Source: Streptomyces sp. NRRL F-2580 (GTDB lineage: Bacteria > Actinomycetota > Actinomycetes > Streptomycetales > Streptomycetaceae). Taken from it: DNA of 64,000 bases. Below, piece by piece: positions 49,375 through 58,488 of this stretch. Where the stretch lies: the NCBI RefSeq assembly GCF_000720115.1, contig NZ_JOIR01000005.1, positions 124,001 through 188,000 of the forward strand. Direction: 5' to 3'. Under the pieces are notes generated by a model. That model did no database searches. It saw only the letters and a list, made by a program, of their open reading frames with translations, and was not told where the DNA came from. The translations under genes and the position numbers were made by a program. Position 1 is the first letter of the stretch; every line of letters starts with the position of its first letter.

Positions 49375-50109
49375 ATGCAGGGCAGCGGCTGGCCGGGGAA
49401 TGAGCTGGAGCATGTGCTCGGGGCGGCGCTCGGGAAGCCGGACGCCGGCGGGCGGATCCTGGAGGTGCTCGGGCGCAGCCAGGTATGGGTGCCCCTGCCC
49501 GGAGGCGGCGGCCCGGACTCGGCCGACCTCACCCTGCCCACGATGGACATCGACGGCGCGGCCTACGTCCCCGTCTACAGCTCCGAGGCCCAGTTCCTCG
49601 CCTGCGTCGGCCCCAGCATGGACTTCGCCGTGGCCCCGGCCGTGGAGTTCGCCCGCGGCCTGCCCCCGCAGCTCGGCATCGCGGTCAATCCCGAGGGCGC
49701 CGTCGGCGTCCCGCTCCCTCCGCCCGCCGTCGCGGAGCTCTGCCGAACCGGCCGGACCCCGCTCGACGGCCCCTCCACCGGCGGTCGCGTCCGGCTCTAC
49801 GAGCCCGACTGGCAGGAGGACCCGGTGGACTTCCTGGCCGCCGCGGCCGAGGAGTTCCGGGCCACCGGAGTGGTCGCGGCCGCGCACCGCTGCCTGGCCA
49901 GCATCGAGGGCGGGGCGCCGGAGCTGTTCATCGGTGTCCGCCTGCTGGGATGGGAATCCGAGATGCGCGAGGCCCCGATGGAGGCCCTCGGACGGGCGCT
50001 GACGCGTGTCCCGCCGCCGTGGCCCGTGCAGTTGATCCTGCTGGACGCCGCCCAGGACCCGGTCACGGACTGGATTCGTGAGCGCGTACGCCCCTTCTAC
50101 CTTCCGTAG
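49375..50109 (+). CDS. SseB-family protein 1
   Basis: A 244-aa cytoplasmic protein with the SseB fold: N-terminal region ILEVLGRSQVWVPLPGGGGP, VPVYSSEAQFLACVG, and C-terminal SseB_C-like domain (ELFIGVRLLGWESEM to DPVTDWIRERVRPFYLP). SseB proteins were named for effects on serine sensitivity in E. coli, and here the pair sits next to the serine/glycine genes. The start is ATG 49375 with CGGAGG upstream. Its C-terminal WxxxxxRPFY signature recurs in the next gene. Confidence 0.82.
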   Translation: MQGSGWPGNELEHVLGAALGKPDAGGRILEVLGRSQVWVPLPGGGGPDSADLTLPTMDIDGAAYVPVYSSEAQFLACVGPSMDFAVAPAVEFARGLPPQLGIAVNPEGAVGVPLPPPAVAELCRTGRTPLDGPSTGGRVRLYEPDWQEDPVDFLAAAAEEFRATGVVAAAHRCLASIEGGAPELFIGVRLLGWESEMREAPMEALGRALTRVPPPWPVQLILLDAAQDPVTDWIRERVRPFYLP

Positions 50110-50165
50110 GGCCGCTTAAGCTGAGGGGCACGCGTGGACGACGGGCGGACGAAGAGGGGTACCGG

Positions 50166-50906
50166 GTGAGTGCGTCAGGCACGGCCGCGGCCGGGCAGGT
50201 CGAGCACATGATGCGCCAGGTGACCCCCGGGCGCTATGAGAGTTACGAGTCGCTCCTGCATGCCCTGTCCGAGGGGCGGCTCTGGATGCTGCTCTGGCAG
50301 GGGCAGCCGGGCTCCACGGACGCCCAGTACGGCGGCATGGAGGTCGACGGCCTCGGGTACGCGCCCTGCGTCACCTCCCCGCAGGAGCTGGCCGCCAGCA
50401 GCTGGAACCGGGGCTACGAGGTGGTCACCGGGCGAGACATCGCCCGCGCGCTCTACCCGGACCGCTGGGGCCTGTGGCTCAACCCGCACGCCCCGGGCGG
50501 CGGCCTCGGCGTCCCCTGGGCCGACCTGCGCCGGATCGCCACCGGCCTGGACCGGATGCCGGCCGGCCCGCTGCGGCTCTCCGAGCCCGCCATCGAGCTC
50601 CCGCAGTTCTACGGGCTGCTGACCCAGCACGCGCACCGCACGCCCGCCGTCCGGTCGCTGCGCCGCGCCTGGGTGCAGCCCGCGCTCGGGTCCCCGTACC
50701 TCGCGGTCGGGCTCGACCTGTACGACGCCTCCGCGACCGCGCTGGAATCCGTACGGGAGATGATGCGCCAGTCCGTCGGGGTGGTCCCCGAAGGCGTCCC
50801 GGTGTGCACGGTCGCGCTGGCGGACGAACACGACCCGGTGGCGATGTGGCTGCGCGCGCAGACCCGCCCCTTCTACGACCGCGAGGGCCAGGCCCCGGCG
50901 TACTGA
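50166..50906 (+). CDS. SseB-family protein 2
   Basis: A 246-aa paralogue of the preceding gene. It has RLWMLLWQGQPGSTDAQYGG in the N-terminal domain, a central segment (RGYEVVTGRDIARALYPDRW, GLWLNPHAPGGGLGVPW), and a C-terminal domain (PYLAVGLDLYDASATALESV to DPVAMWLRAQTRPFYDR) like that of protein 1. The start is GTG 50166 with GAGGGG upstream. The two genes are 56 bp apart and probably cotranscribed, ending at the hairpin at 50938. Function is unknown. Confidence 0.8.
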   Translation: MSASGTAAAGQVEHMMRQVTPGRYESYESLLHALSEGRLWMLLWQGQPGSTDAQYGGMEVDGLGYAPCVTSPQELAASSWNRGYEVVTGRDIARALYPDRWGLWLNPHAPGGGLGVPWADLRRIATGLDRMPAGPLRLSEPAIELPQFYGLLTQHAHRTPAVRSLRRAWVQPALGSPYLAVGLDLYDASATALESVREMMRQSVGVVPEGVPVCTVALADEHDPVAMWLRAQTRPFYDREGQAPAY

Positions 50907-50937
50907 TCCGTCTCTCCACATATCGAGACATTCCCCT

Positions 50938-50972
50938 CGAAGGCCGCACCGGACCCATCGGTGCGGCCTTCG
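50938..50972 (+). terminator. 14-bp perfect hairpin terminator
   Basis: CGAAGGCCGCACCG (50938-50951) pairs with 50959-50972 over a 7-nt loop, 31 nt after the SseB 2 stop. Confidence 0.88.
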
Positions 50973-51342
50973 GCATATCCGCCGAATAGACCCAAGATCC
51001 ACGTCCGAAAGGGCAGTTGGGGCGGATGTCCGTTCCGCGCCGAACATGAGGTCTTGAACCGCTGAGGCGGGTGCGCCGTTCGGATAACGGAAGTCGACTC
51101 GTCACATCACGGTTGCGCATCACATCACCGTCGGGTCTGGCGGGTGATCGAGAGACCGTTGAAGACTCCCCCCACTGAGAGGGCCCAACCAGCGGGTGCC
51201 CACTCTTCATCCGCATTTCGCGAGCAGTTCCGTAGCGACGAACCGCCGGCAACCAGCGACGACCGCGACACGATGTGAACCAAGCCGTCACAGCGGCTGG
51301 CAGGGGCCGGCCACCAGCCGGCCGAGAGGGGTCCCCACCACG
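50973..51342. promoter_or_regulatory. Leader/promoter region of the peptide ABC operon (370 bp)
   Basis: No gene was found. The stretch has lower GC than the genes and repeated TCACATCAC motifs around 51100-51126. It should contain the promoter of the ABC importer operon. Confidence 0.35.
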
Positions 51343-52341
51343 ATGACGGCACCTACCGAGACCAGCGGGCCCGCGGGGCTCCAGCCCGGCGCCAGCCCGG
51401 ACGGGGCGAAGCAAGGGGCGATTGAGGGTCGTTCGCTCGGCCGGATCGCCTGGACCCGCCTCAAGCGGGACAAGGTCGCGATGGCCGGCGGGATCGTCGT
51501 CCTCTTCCTGGTCGTGCTGGCCGTTCTCGCGCAGCCGATCCAGGCGATCTTCGGCCTCGATCCCGACGCCCTCCACCAAGACCTGATCGACCCGTCGCTC
51601 GCGACCCCCACCGGCCCCTTCGGCGGCATCAGCTGGTCCCACCCGCTGGGCGTGGAGCCGAAGTTCGGCCGTGACATCGCCACCCGCATCCTGGAGGGCT
51701 CCTGGGTGTCGCTGCTCGTGGCCTTCGGCTCGACCCTGCTGTCCGTGGTCATCGGCTCGGTGCTGGGCGTCGTCGCCGGCTACTACGGCGGCTGGGCCGA
51801 CACCGTCATCAGCCGGATGATGGACACCTTCCTCGCCTTCCCGCTGCTGCTGTTCGCGATCTCCATCTCGGCCGCGCTGCAGGGCGGTGCCTTCGGACTG
51901 GAGGGGCTGCCGCTCCACATCAGCGTGCTGGTGTTCGTGATCGGCTTCTTCGGCTGGCCGTACATCGGACGCATCGTGCGCGGTCAGACGCTGTCGCTGC
52001 GCGAACGGGAGTTCGTCGACGCGGCACGCTCCCTGGGAGCGCGGGGCCCGTTCATAGTCTTTAGGGAGCTGCTCCCGAACCTGGTGGCGCCGATCCTCGT
52101 CTACGCGACCCTGCTGATCCCCACCAACATCCTTTTCGAGGCGTCCCTGAGCTTCCTGGGCGTCGGTATCCAGCCCCCGCAGGCTTCCTGGGGCGGAATG
52201 CTGAGCGAGGCCGTCAGGTACTACAAGGTCGACCCGATGTACATGGTCGTGCCGGGCCTGGCGATCTTCATCACCGTGCTCGCCTTCAACCTGCTCGGCG
52301 ACGGTCTGCGGGACGCCCTGGACCCCAAGAGCCGCCGCTGA
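51343..52341 (+). CDS. Oligopeptide/dipeptide ABC transporter permease (DppC/OppC-like)
   Basis: A 332-aa inner-membrane subunit with an N-terminal helix (MAGGIVVLFLVVLAVLAQPI) and the BPD_transp_1 domain. HPLGVEPKFGRDIATRI is the OppC N-terminal signature, and REREFVDAARSLGARGPFIV is the EAA loop contacting the ATPases. The start is ATG 51343 with GAGAGGGG upstream. It is the first gene of a five-gene operon. The order here (C, binding protein, B, D, F) differs from the common A-B-C-D-F. Confidence 0.92.
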   Translation: MTAPTETSGPAGLQPGASPDGAKQGAIEGRSLGRIAWTRLKRDKVAMAGGIVVLFLVVLAVLAQPIQAIFGLDPDALHQDLIDPSLATPTGPFGGISWSHPLGVEPKFGRDIATRILEGSWVSLLVAFGSTLLSVVIGSVLGVVAGYYGGWADTVISRMMDTFLAFPLLLFAISISAALQGGAFGLEGLPLHISVLVFVIGFFGWPYIGRIVRGQTLSLREREFVDAARSLGARGPFIVFRELLPNLVAPILVYATLLIPTNILFEASLSFLGVGIQPPQASWGGMLSEAVRYYKVDPMYMVVPGLAIFITVLAFNLLGDGLRDALDPKSRR

Positions 52342-52418
52342 ACCGTTTCCTCGGGCGCGGCCGGGCCACCGCCCACCCCATCACCACTCCACTCTGAATC
52401 AGGGGGCTTAACTCCACC

Positions 52419-54173
52419 ATGAAAAGCAGGTCGAGATCAGCTGCGGTGCTCGTGGCCGCCATCAGCATCGCCATGGGCGCCTCCGCGTGCAGCGGCGGGG
52501 ACAAGACGGGCGAGGGCGACGGCAAGGGTTCCGCCGCTGCCAACGCCGCCGTCACGGGTGTCGTCAACACCTCGGACAAGAAGGGCGGAACGCTCGTCTA
52601 CGAGGCGTCCGACACGCCCGACTCGTTCGACCCGGGCAACACGTACTACGGCTTCGTCTTCAACTTCAGCCGCCTGTACGCGCGTCCGCTGACCACCTTC
52701 GCCCCCGCGCCGGGCGCCGAGGGCAACAAGGTCGTGCCGGACCTCGCCGAGTCCCTGGGCGTGGCGAGCGACGGCGGCGCCACCTGGACGTACAAGCTCC
52801 GCAAGGGCGTGAAGTACAGCGACGGCACCGAGGTCACCTCGAAGGACGTCAAGTACGGCGTCGAGCGCAGCAACTTCGCCCGTGACGTCCACTCCAACGG
52901 CCCGAGCTACCTGGCCCAGTACCTCAAGGACAACGAGCCGAAGTACGAAGGCCCGTACAAGGACAAGAGCGACGAAGGTCTGAAGTCCATCGAGACCCCG
53001 GACGACCACACCATCGTCTTCAAGCTCAAGCAGCCCTTCGCGGAGTTCGACTACCTCCTGGCCAACCCGCAGTCGGCCCCGGTGCCGAAGGCCAAGGACG
53101 ACGGCGCGGACTACGTCAAGCACATCATGTCCTCCGGCTCGTACATGTTCGAGAGCTACGAGCAGGACAAGCAGGCCGTCCTGGTCCGCAACCCCAACTG
53201 GGACGCCGGCAACGACCCGCTCCGCAAGCAGCTGCCGGACAAGATCGTCGTCAAGCTGAAGGTCAACCAGGAGACGATCGACTCCAACCTGAAGGCCGGC
53301 AACTCCCACATCGACATCGTGGGCAACGGCGTCGCCCAGCAGACCCAGTCGGAGCTGCTGAGCTCGAAGGACCCGAACACCGACAACGCGCAGGGCGGTC
53401 GCCTGGTCTACATGGCGATCAACACCAAGGTGGCGCCCTTCGACAAGGCCGAGTGCCGCAAGGCCGTCCAGTACGCGGTCGACAAGGTCTCGGTGCAGAC
53501 CGCCTTCGGCGGACCGGTCCGCGGCGCCATCGCCAGCACGGTGCTGCCGACGGACATCCCGGGCCACGTGGACTTCGACACCTACAAGACCCCGGACAAC
53601 AAGGGTGACGAGGCCAAGTCCAAGGAACTGCTGACCGCGTGCGGCCAGCCGAACGGCTTCGAGACCACCATCACGGCCCGCAACGACCGTGCCGGTGAGG
53701 TCGACATGGCCACCGCTATCCAGGCCTCGCTGAAGAAGGTCGGGATCACCGTCAAGATCCAGCAGTACCCGGCCGGCAAGTACTTCAGTGACTACGCGGG
53801 TGTCCCGAAGTTCACCGAGGACAACAAGATCGGCCTCATGATGATGCAGTGGGGTGCCGACTGGCCGACCGGCTTCGGTTTCCTCCAGCAGGTGGTCCAC
53901 GGTGACGCGATCGGCAAGACGGGCAACACCAACCTGTCGCAGCTGAACAACCCCGAGATCAACAAGATGCTCAACGACAACATCGCCAACACCGACCCCG
54001 CCGCGCGGGAGAAGGTCTACGGCGACATCGACAAGAAGGTCATGGACGAGGCGGTCATCGTGCCGCTGACCTACTTCAAGGTGCTGCACTACCGCTCGCC
54101 GAAGATCACCAACGCGGTGTCGAACCCGGCCTGGAGCGGCCAGTACGACTACCTCAACGTCGGTCTGAAGTAA
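52419..54173 (+). CDS. ABC transporter substrate-binding lipoprotein, family 5
   Basis: A 584-aa extracellular binding protein for peptides or similar ligands. The lipobox is GASAC after the signal peptide, followed by a Gly-rich linker. The SBP_bac_5 body starts at GGTLVYEASDTPDSFDPGNT; LAESLGVASDGGATWTYKLR, GVKYSDGTEVTSKDVKYGVE and LTYFKVLHYRSP are typical. The start is ATG 52419 with AGGGGG upstream. It lies between the two permease genes. Confidence 0.93.
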   Translation: MKSRSRSAAVLVAAISIAMGASACSGGDKTGEGDGKGSAAANAAVTGVVNTSDKKGGTLVYEASDTPDSFDPGNTYYGFVFNFSRLYARPLTTFAPAPGAEGNKVVPDLAESLGVASDGGATWTYKLRKGVKYSDGTEVTSKDVKYGVERSNFARDVHSNGPSYLAQYLKDNEPKYEGPYKDKSDEGLKSIETPDDHTIVFKLKQPFAEFDYLLANPQSAPVPKAKDDGADYVKHIMSSGSYMFESYEQDKQAVLVRNPNWDAGNDPLRKQLPDKIVVKLKVNQETIDSNLKAGNSHIDIVGNGVAQQTQSELLSSKDPNTDNAQGGRLVYMAINTKVAPFDKAECRKAVQYAVDKVSVQTAFGGPVRGAIASTVLPTDIPGHVDFDTYKTPDNKGDEAKSKELLTACGQPNGFETTITARNDRAGEVDMATAIQASLKKVGITVKIQQYPAGKYFSDYAGVPKFTEDNKIGLMMMQWGADWPTGFGFLQQVVHGDAIGKTGNTNLSQLNNPEINKMLNDNIANTDPAAREKVYGDIDKKVMDEAVIVPLTYFKVLHYRSPKITNAVSNPAWSGQYDYLNVGLK

Positions 54174-54314
54174 GTCCGAACCCAGTAAGGCCCGACCTTT
54201 CAGCCCGATCTGCCAGAACCGTGGAAGGCAGGTGAAGGCAGCAGTGCACGCCGGCTCGTGCGGCTCCCCCGACCGGGGGGCCGTACGGGCCGGCGGACGC
54301 CGAAGCCGACCCTC

Positions 54315-55322
54315 GTGTTTGTGTACATCGTCCGGCGGATGATCGCCGCGGTGGCCCTGCTGCTCGTCGTCAGCGCGATCACCTTTGCGATTTTCTTCCT
54401 GCTGCCCAGGCTGGCCGGCGGAACCGTCGACTCGCTCGCCACTCAGTACATCGGCAAGAACCCGTCACCGGAGTCGATCGCCGCTGTCAAGCAGAACCTC
54501 GGCCTCGACCAGCCCCTGCACCACCAGTTCTGGGAGTTCCTGAAGGGGATATTCGTCGGCCGCGAGTTCAACTTCGGCCCGCAGCCCTCTCAGTGCCACG
54601 CGCCCTGCCTCGGCTACTCCTTCAAGGACCACGTCGAGGTCTGGCCCCAGATGCTGGAGCGCCTGCCGGTCACGGCCTCCCTCGCCTTCGGCGCGGCCGT
54701 CGTCTGGCTGGTCACCGGCGTGACCACCGGCGTCATCTCCGCCCTGCGCCCCGGGTCGCTCTTCGACCGCGTGGCCATGGGCGTGGCGCTGGCCGGCGTC
54801 TCGCTGCCCATGTTCTTCACCGGCGTCCTGTCGCTGGCCCTGTTCGTCTTCAACTGGCCGATCTTCACCAACGTGTACGTCGACTTCTCCGACGACCCGA
54901 CCGGCTGGTTCCAGGCGCTCGTCCTGCCCTGGTGCACCCTCGCCTTCCTCTACTCGGCGCTCTACGCCCGCCTCACCCGGGCCGGGATGCTGGAGACGAT
55001 GAGCGAGGACTACATCCGGACGGCCCGTGCCAAGGGCCTGCGCGAGCGAGTGGTGGTGACCCGGCACGGACTCAGGTCCGCCCTGACGCCGATCATCACC
55101 ATCTTCGGCATGGACTTCGGGCTCCTCCTCGGCGGCGCCATCGTCACCGAGACCGTCTTCTCGTACCACGGGGTCGGCGAGTACGCCTACCAGGCGATCG
55201 CGGTCAACGACCTTCCGAAGATCCTCGGCGTGACCCTGTTCGCCGCGTTCTTCATCGTGTTGTGCAACCTGCTGGTCGACCTCGTCTACGCCATCATCGA
55301 CCCGAGGGTGAGGCTGTCGTGA
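54315..55322 (+). CDS. Peptide ABC transporter permease (DppB/OppB-like)
   Basis: A 335-aa membrane subunit. The typical N-terminus is [20 protein letters not shown]; the EAA loop is [20 protein letters not shown], and [20 protein letters not shown] follows. An extracytoplasmic loop has two cysteines ([11 protein letters not shown]). The start is uncertain: GTG 54315 gives a family-like N-terminus, while GTG 54258 adds a 19-residue Arg/Pro-rich stretch. Neither has a strong ribosome site. The stop overlaps the next gene (GTGA). Confidence 0.9.
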   Translation: MFVYIVRRMIAAVALLLVVSAITFAIFFLLPRLAGGTVDSLATQYIGKNPSPESIAAVKQNLGLDQPLHHQFWEFLKGIFVGREFNFGPQPSQCHAPCLGYSFKDHVEVWPQMLERLPVTASLAFGAAVVWLVTGVTTGVISALRPGSLFDRVAMGVALAGVSLPMFFTGVLSLALFVFNWPIFTNVYVDFSDDPTGWFQALVLPWCTLAFLYSALYARLTRAGMLETMSEDYIRTARAKGLRERVVVTRHGLRSALTPIITIFGMDFGLLLGGAIVTETVFSYHGVGEYAYQAIAVNDLPKILGVTLFAAFFIVLCNLLVDLVYAIIDPRVRLS

Positions 55323-56461
55323 CCGACCCGACGAAGCCCGTCAGCGGTGCCGGCCAGGGCACCGAAACCAGCACAGGAGCCGGCACCGACACCGGTACCG
55401 GAACCGCGACGGCACCCGGCGCGCCCGGGGCCTTCCTCGACGTCCGCGACCTGCGGGTCCACTTCCCCACGGACGACGGCCTGGTGAAATCGGTCGACGG
55501 ACTCTCCTTCCAGCTGGAGAAGGGCAAGACCCTCGGCATCGTGGGCGAGTCGGGCTCCGGCAAGTCCGTCACCTCGCTCGCCCTCATGGGCCTGCACCGC
55601 GTCGGCAACGGCGGCCGGTCCAGCGCCTCCCTCTCCGGCGAGGTCTGGCTGGACGGCAAGGAGCTGCTCTCCGCCCACCCGGAGGAGGTGCGCAAGCTGC
55701 GCGGCCGGGAGATGGCGATGATCTTCCAGGACCCGCTCAGCGCGATGCACCCCTACTACACGATCGGCTCCCAGATCGTGGAGGCCTACCGGGTCCACCA
55801 CGACGTGAGCAAGAAGGTCGCGCGCGCCCGGGCCGTCGAGATGCTGGACCGCGTCGGCATCCCCGAGCCCGACCAGCGGGTGGACAACTACCCGCACGAG
55901 TTCTCGGGCGGCATGCGCCAGCGCGCCATGATCGCGATGGCGCTGGTGAACAACCCCGAGCTGCTCATCGCGGACGAGCCGACGACCGCCCTCGACGTCA
56001 CCGTCCAGGCGCAGATCCTCGACCTCATCCGGGACCTGCAGAAGGAGTTCGGCTCCGCGGTCATCATGATCACCCACGACCTCGGCGTGGTCGCCGAGAT
56101 GGCCGACGACATCCTCGTGATGTACGGCGGCCGGTGCGTGGAGCGCGGTTCCGCCGAGAAGGTCTTCTACGAACCCCGCCACCCGTACACCTGGGGCCTG
56201 CTCGGTTCGATGCCCCGCATCGACCGCGACCAGACCGAGCGGCTCATCCCGGTCAAGGGCTCGCCGCCCAGCCTGATCAACATCCCCAGCGGCTGTGCCT
56301 TCAATCCGCGCTGCCCGTACGCCGACGTGCCCAAGGACGGGATCACCCGCACCCAGCGGCCCGAGCTGACCGAGGACGGGCACAAGCACTGGTCCGCCTG
56401 CCACATGCCGACGGAACAGCGGACCCGGATCTGGACCGAAGAGATTGCGCCGAAGCTGTGA
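55319..56461 (+). CDS. Peptide ABC transporter ATP-binding protein (DppD/OppD-like)
   Basis: A 380-aa ATPase. A Thr/Gly/Ala-rich N-terminal extension (about residues 8-38, [19 protein letters not shown]) precedes the domain. Walker A is GESGSGKS, the signature EFSGGMRQR, and Walker [13 protein letters not shown]. The C-terminus has the cysteine-rich oligopeptide segment [14 protein letters not shown]. The start is GTG 55319, overlapping the permease stop. It works as a heterodimer with the next protein. Confidence 0.93.
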   Translation: MTDPTKPVSGAGQGTETSTGAGTDTGTGTATAPGAPGAFLDVRDLRVHFPTDDGLVKSVDGLSFQLEKGKTLGIVGESGSGKSVTSLALMGLHRVGNGGRSSASLSGEVWLDGKELLSAHPEEVRKLRGREMAMIFQDPLSAMHPYYTIGSQIVEAYRVHHDVSKKVARARAVEMLDRVGIPEPDQRVDNYPHEFSGGMRQRAMIAMALVNNPELLIADEPTTALDVTVQAQILDLIRDLQKEFGSAVIMITHDLGVVAEMADDILVMYGGRCVERGSAEKVFYEPRHPYTWGLLGSMPRIDRDQTERLIPVKGSPPSLINIPSGCAFNPRCPYADVPKDGITRTQRPELTEDGHKHWSACHMPTEQRTRIWTEEIAPKL

Positions 56462-57564
56462 CCGAGGACATGAAGAAGACGGACGCCCCCGGTGTCCCCG
56501 CGCAGCGGGCGGAGGAGCCCGGGCCGCTGCTCAAGGTGTCCGGGCTGACCAAGCACTTCCCCATCCACAAGGGGCTGCTGCGCCGGCAGTCCGGCGCGGT
56601 CCAGGCCGTCGACGGCCTCGACTTCGAGGTGCGCCGCGGTGAGACCCTCGGGGTCGTGGGCGAGTCCGGTTGCGGCAAGTCCACGATGGGCCGGCTGATC
56701 ACCCGGCTGCTGGAGCCCACGGGCGGGACCATCGAGTTCGAGGGCAAGGACATCACCCACCTCGGGGCCTCGGCCATGCGGCCGCTGCGCCGCGACATCC
56801 AGATGATCTTCCAGGACCCGTACGGCTCGCTGAACCCGCGCCACACGGTCGGCACGATCGTCAGCGCCCCCTTCAAGCTGCAGGGCGTGCAGCCGGAGGG
56901 CGGGCTCAAGGCCGAGGTCCAGCGGCTGCTGTCGCTGGTGGGTCTCAACCCGGAGCACTACAACCGTTACCCGCACGAGTTCTCCGGCGGCCAGCGCCAG
57001 CGCATCGGCATCGCCCGCGCCCTGGCACTGAACCCGAAGCTGGTCGTCGCGGACGAGCCGGTCTCGGCGCTGGACGTGTCGATCCAGGCCCAGGTGGTCA
57101 ACCTGCTGGACGACCTCCAGGAGGAGCTCGGCCTCACCTACGTGATCATCGCGCACGACCTGTCGGTCATCCGGCACGTGTCCGACCGCATCGCCGTGAT
57201 GTACCTCGGCAAGCTCGTGGAACTGGCCGACCGGACCGCGCTCTACGAGAGCCCGATGCACCCGTACACCAAGGCGCTGCTGTCGGCCGTACCCGTTCCG
57301 GACCCGCGCCGCCGGGGCGCGAAGAGCGGGCGCATCCTGCTCAAGGGCGACGTGCCCTCGCCGATCTCGCCGCCGAGCGGGTGCCGCTTCCACACGCGGT
57401 GCTGGAAGGCCACGCAGATCTGCACGACGCAGGAACCGCCGCTGTTGTCGCTGAAGACGGGCCACCAGGTGGCCTGCCACCACCCGGAGAACGCCCCCGA
57501 CCAGGCCCCGGGCGACAAGCCCCTGCCCGGCGCGGCGGACGCGGTGGCGAAGACGACGGAGTAG
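56458..57564 (+). CDS. Peptide ABC transporter ATP-binding protein (DppF/OppF-like)
   Basis: A 368-aa ATPase. Walker A is GESGCGKST, the signature EFSGGQRQR, Walker [13 protein letters not shown], and the switch histidine is in IIAHDLSVI. The C-terminal oligopeptide cysteine motif is [18 protein letters not shown]. The start is GTG 56458, overlapping the previous stop (GTGA); ATG 56470 is possible. It is the last gene of the importer operon and is followed by repeats, not by a simple terminator. Confidence 0.93.
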   Translation: MTEDMKKTDAPGVPAQRAEEPGPLLKVSGLTKHFPIHKGLLRRQSGAVQAVDGLDFEVRRGETLGVVGESGCGKSTMGRLITRLLEPTGGTIEFEGKDITHLGASAMRPLRRDIQMIFQDPYGSLNPRHTVGTIVSAPFKLQGVQPEGGLKAEVQRLLSLVGLNPEHYNRYPHEFSGGQRQRIGIARALALNPKLVVADEPVSALDVSIQAQVVNLLDDLQEELGLTYVIIAHDLSVIRHVSDRIAVMYLGKLVELADRTALYESPMHPYTKALLSAVPVPDPRRRGAKSGRILLKGDVPSPISPPSGCRFHTRCWKATQICTTQEPPLLSLKTGHQVACHHPENAPDQAPGDKPLPGAADAVAKTTE

Positions 57565-57587
57565 CAGGGCAGGCGGGGCTGGACCAT

Positions 57588-57645
57588 CCGGCCCCGCCCA
57601 GCACTTTCCGGCCCCGCCCGGCACTTTCCGGCCCCGCCGCACCCT
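57588..57645. repeat. Tandem 20-bp GC-rich repeats
   Basis: CCGGCCCCGCCCAGCACTTT (57588-57607) is followed by a near-identical unit (57608-57627, one change) and by a shorter third unit to 57645. The next CCGGCCCCGCC begins the dispersed element at 57649. Confidence 0.8.
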
Positions 57646-57648
57646 CCG

Positions 57649-57691
57649 GCCCCGCCGGCGTTTGAGGGGCGGGGTCCGGGGCGGAGCCCCA
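57649..57691. repeat. Dispersed intergenic palindromic element, copy 2
   Basis: It begins GCCCCGCCGGCGTTTGAGG and ends GGGGCGGAGCCCCA, the latter a small hairpin GGGGC-GGA-GCCCC. Related elements are at 24122 and 59391. Confidence 0.7.
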
Positions 57692-57784
57692 GGTCTTTGA
57701 GCCGCACGGGTCCGGCGGCCCGCACTCGACCCCGTAACCCCCGGCGGGAGCACAAGGGCGGGAGCGAGGGGCGACAATGACCCG

Positions 57785-58441
57785 GTGCTCCACGATCTCT
57801 TCCCGCCCGGGGTCCAGCATGCGCTGGACCTCGCCGGCATCTTCGTCTTCGCCACCGCCGGCGCCCTGCTCGCCGTCCGCAAGAACTTCGACGTCTTCGG
57901 CATCGCCGTCCTCGCCCTGGTCACGGCCCTCGGCGGCGGCCTCTTCCGTGACCTCGTCATCGGCGCGGTCCCGCCGGCCGCCTTCGGCGAGCTCAGTTTC
58001 TTCGTCACGCCGCTGATCGCCGCCGCGCTCGTCTTCTTCCTGCACCCCGAGGTCCAGCGGATCAACCGGGCCATCAACGTGTTCGACGCCGCCGGCCTCG
58101 CGCTGTTCTGCGTGACGGGCACGACCAAGGCCTACGAGTACGGCCTCGGCCTCACCGCGTCCGCCGCGCTCGGCCTGGCCACGGCCGTCGGCGGGGGCGT
58201 ACTGCGCGACGTACTCGTCAACGAGGTGCCCTCGCTGCTGCGCGACCGCGAGATGTACGCCGTGCCCGCCACGGTCGGAGCCGCCATGGTCGCCGTCTCC
58301 ATCGCCCTGGACTCCCTCAACGCGGTCACCACCGGCCTGGCGATCGTCACCACGTTCGTTCTGCGGCTCCTCGCCATGCGCTACCACTGGCGGGCCCCGC
58401 TGGCCTGGAACCGGCGCTCTTCGGTGGCCGAAGAGCCGTAG
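57785..58441 (+). CDS. TRIC-type cation channel family (UPF0126) membrane protein
   Basis: A 218-aa protein of about seven membrane helices with two repeated units. FVFATAGALLAVRKNFDVFG and ALGGGLFRDLVIGAVPPAAF in the first half match NVFDAAGLALFCVTGTTKAY and AVGGGVLRDVLVNEVPSLL in the second, the GGGxxRD repeats of prokaryotic TRIC channels. It likely conducts monovalent cations. The start is GTG 57785; GAGGGG lies rather far upstream. It stands between two repeat elements. Confidence 0.85.
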   Translation: MLHDLFPPGVQHALDLAGIFVFATAGALLAVRKNFDVFGIAVLALVTALGGGLFRDLVIGAVPPAAFGELSFFVTPLIAAALVFFLHPEVQRINRAINVFDAAGLALFCVTGTTKAYEYGLGLTASAALGLATAVGGGVLRDVLVNEVPSLLRDREMYAVPATVGAAMVAVSIALDSLNAVTTGLAIVTTFVLRLLAMRYHWRAPLAWNRRSSVAEEP

Positions 58442-58450
58442 GAAGAGAAA

Positions 58451-58466
58451 GCTACCGCTTAGTAGC
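58451..58466. promoter_or_regulatory. Candidate operator upstream of the thioesterase
   Basis: An inverted repeat GCTAC-CGCTTA-GTAGC lies 22 nt before the ATG. It overlaps the likely core promoter, and TetR-type repressors of acyl-CoA genes use short palindromes of this kind. No regulator gene is adjacent. Confidence 0.4.
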
Positions 58467-58488
58467 AACCCGGTGTACCGTCGTTTTC

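Noticed and set aside
51196..51342. Longer N-terminus of the first permease from 51196
   Set aside because: The extra 49 residues are Ser/Arg/Pro-rich without family support; ATG 51343 with GAGAGGGG gives the usual permease start.
57777..58016. ATG-initiated frame overlapping the start of the TRIC-family gene
   Set aside because: It is in a different frame, encodes a Ser/Ala/Pro-rich peptide and stops early; the GTG 57785 frame carries the membrane protein.
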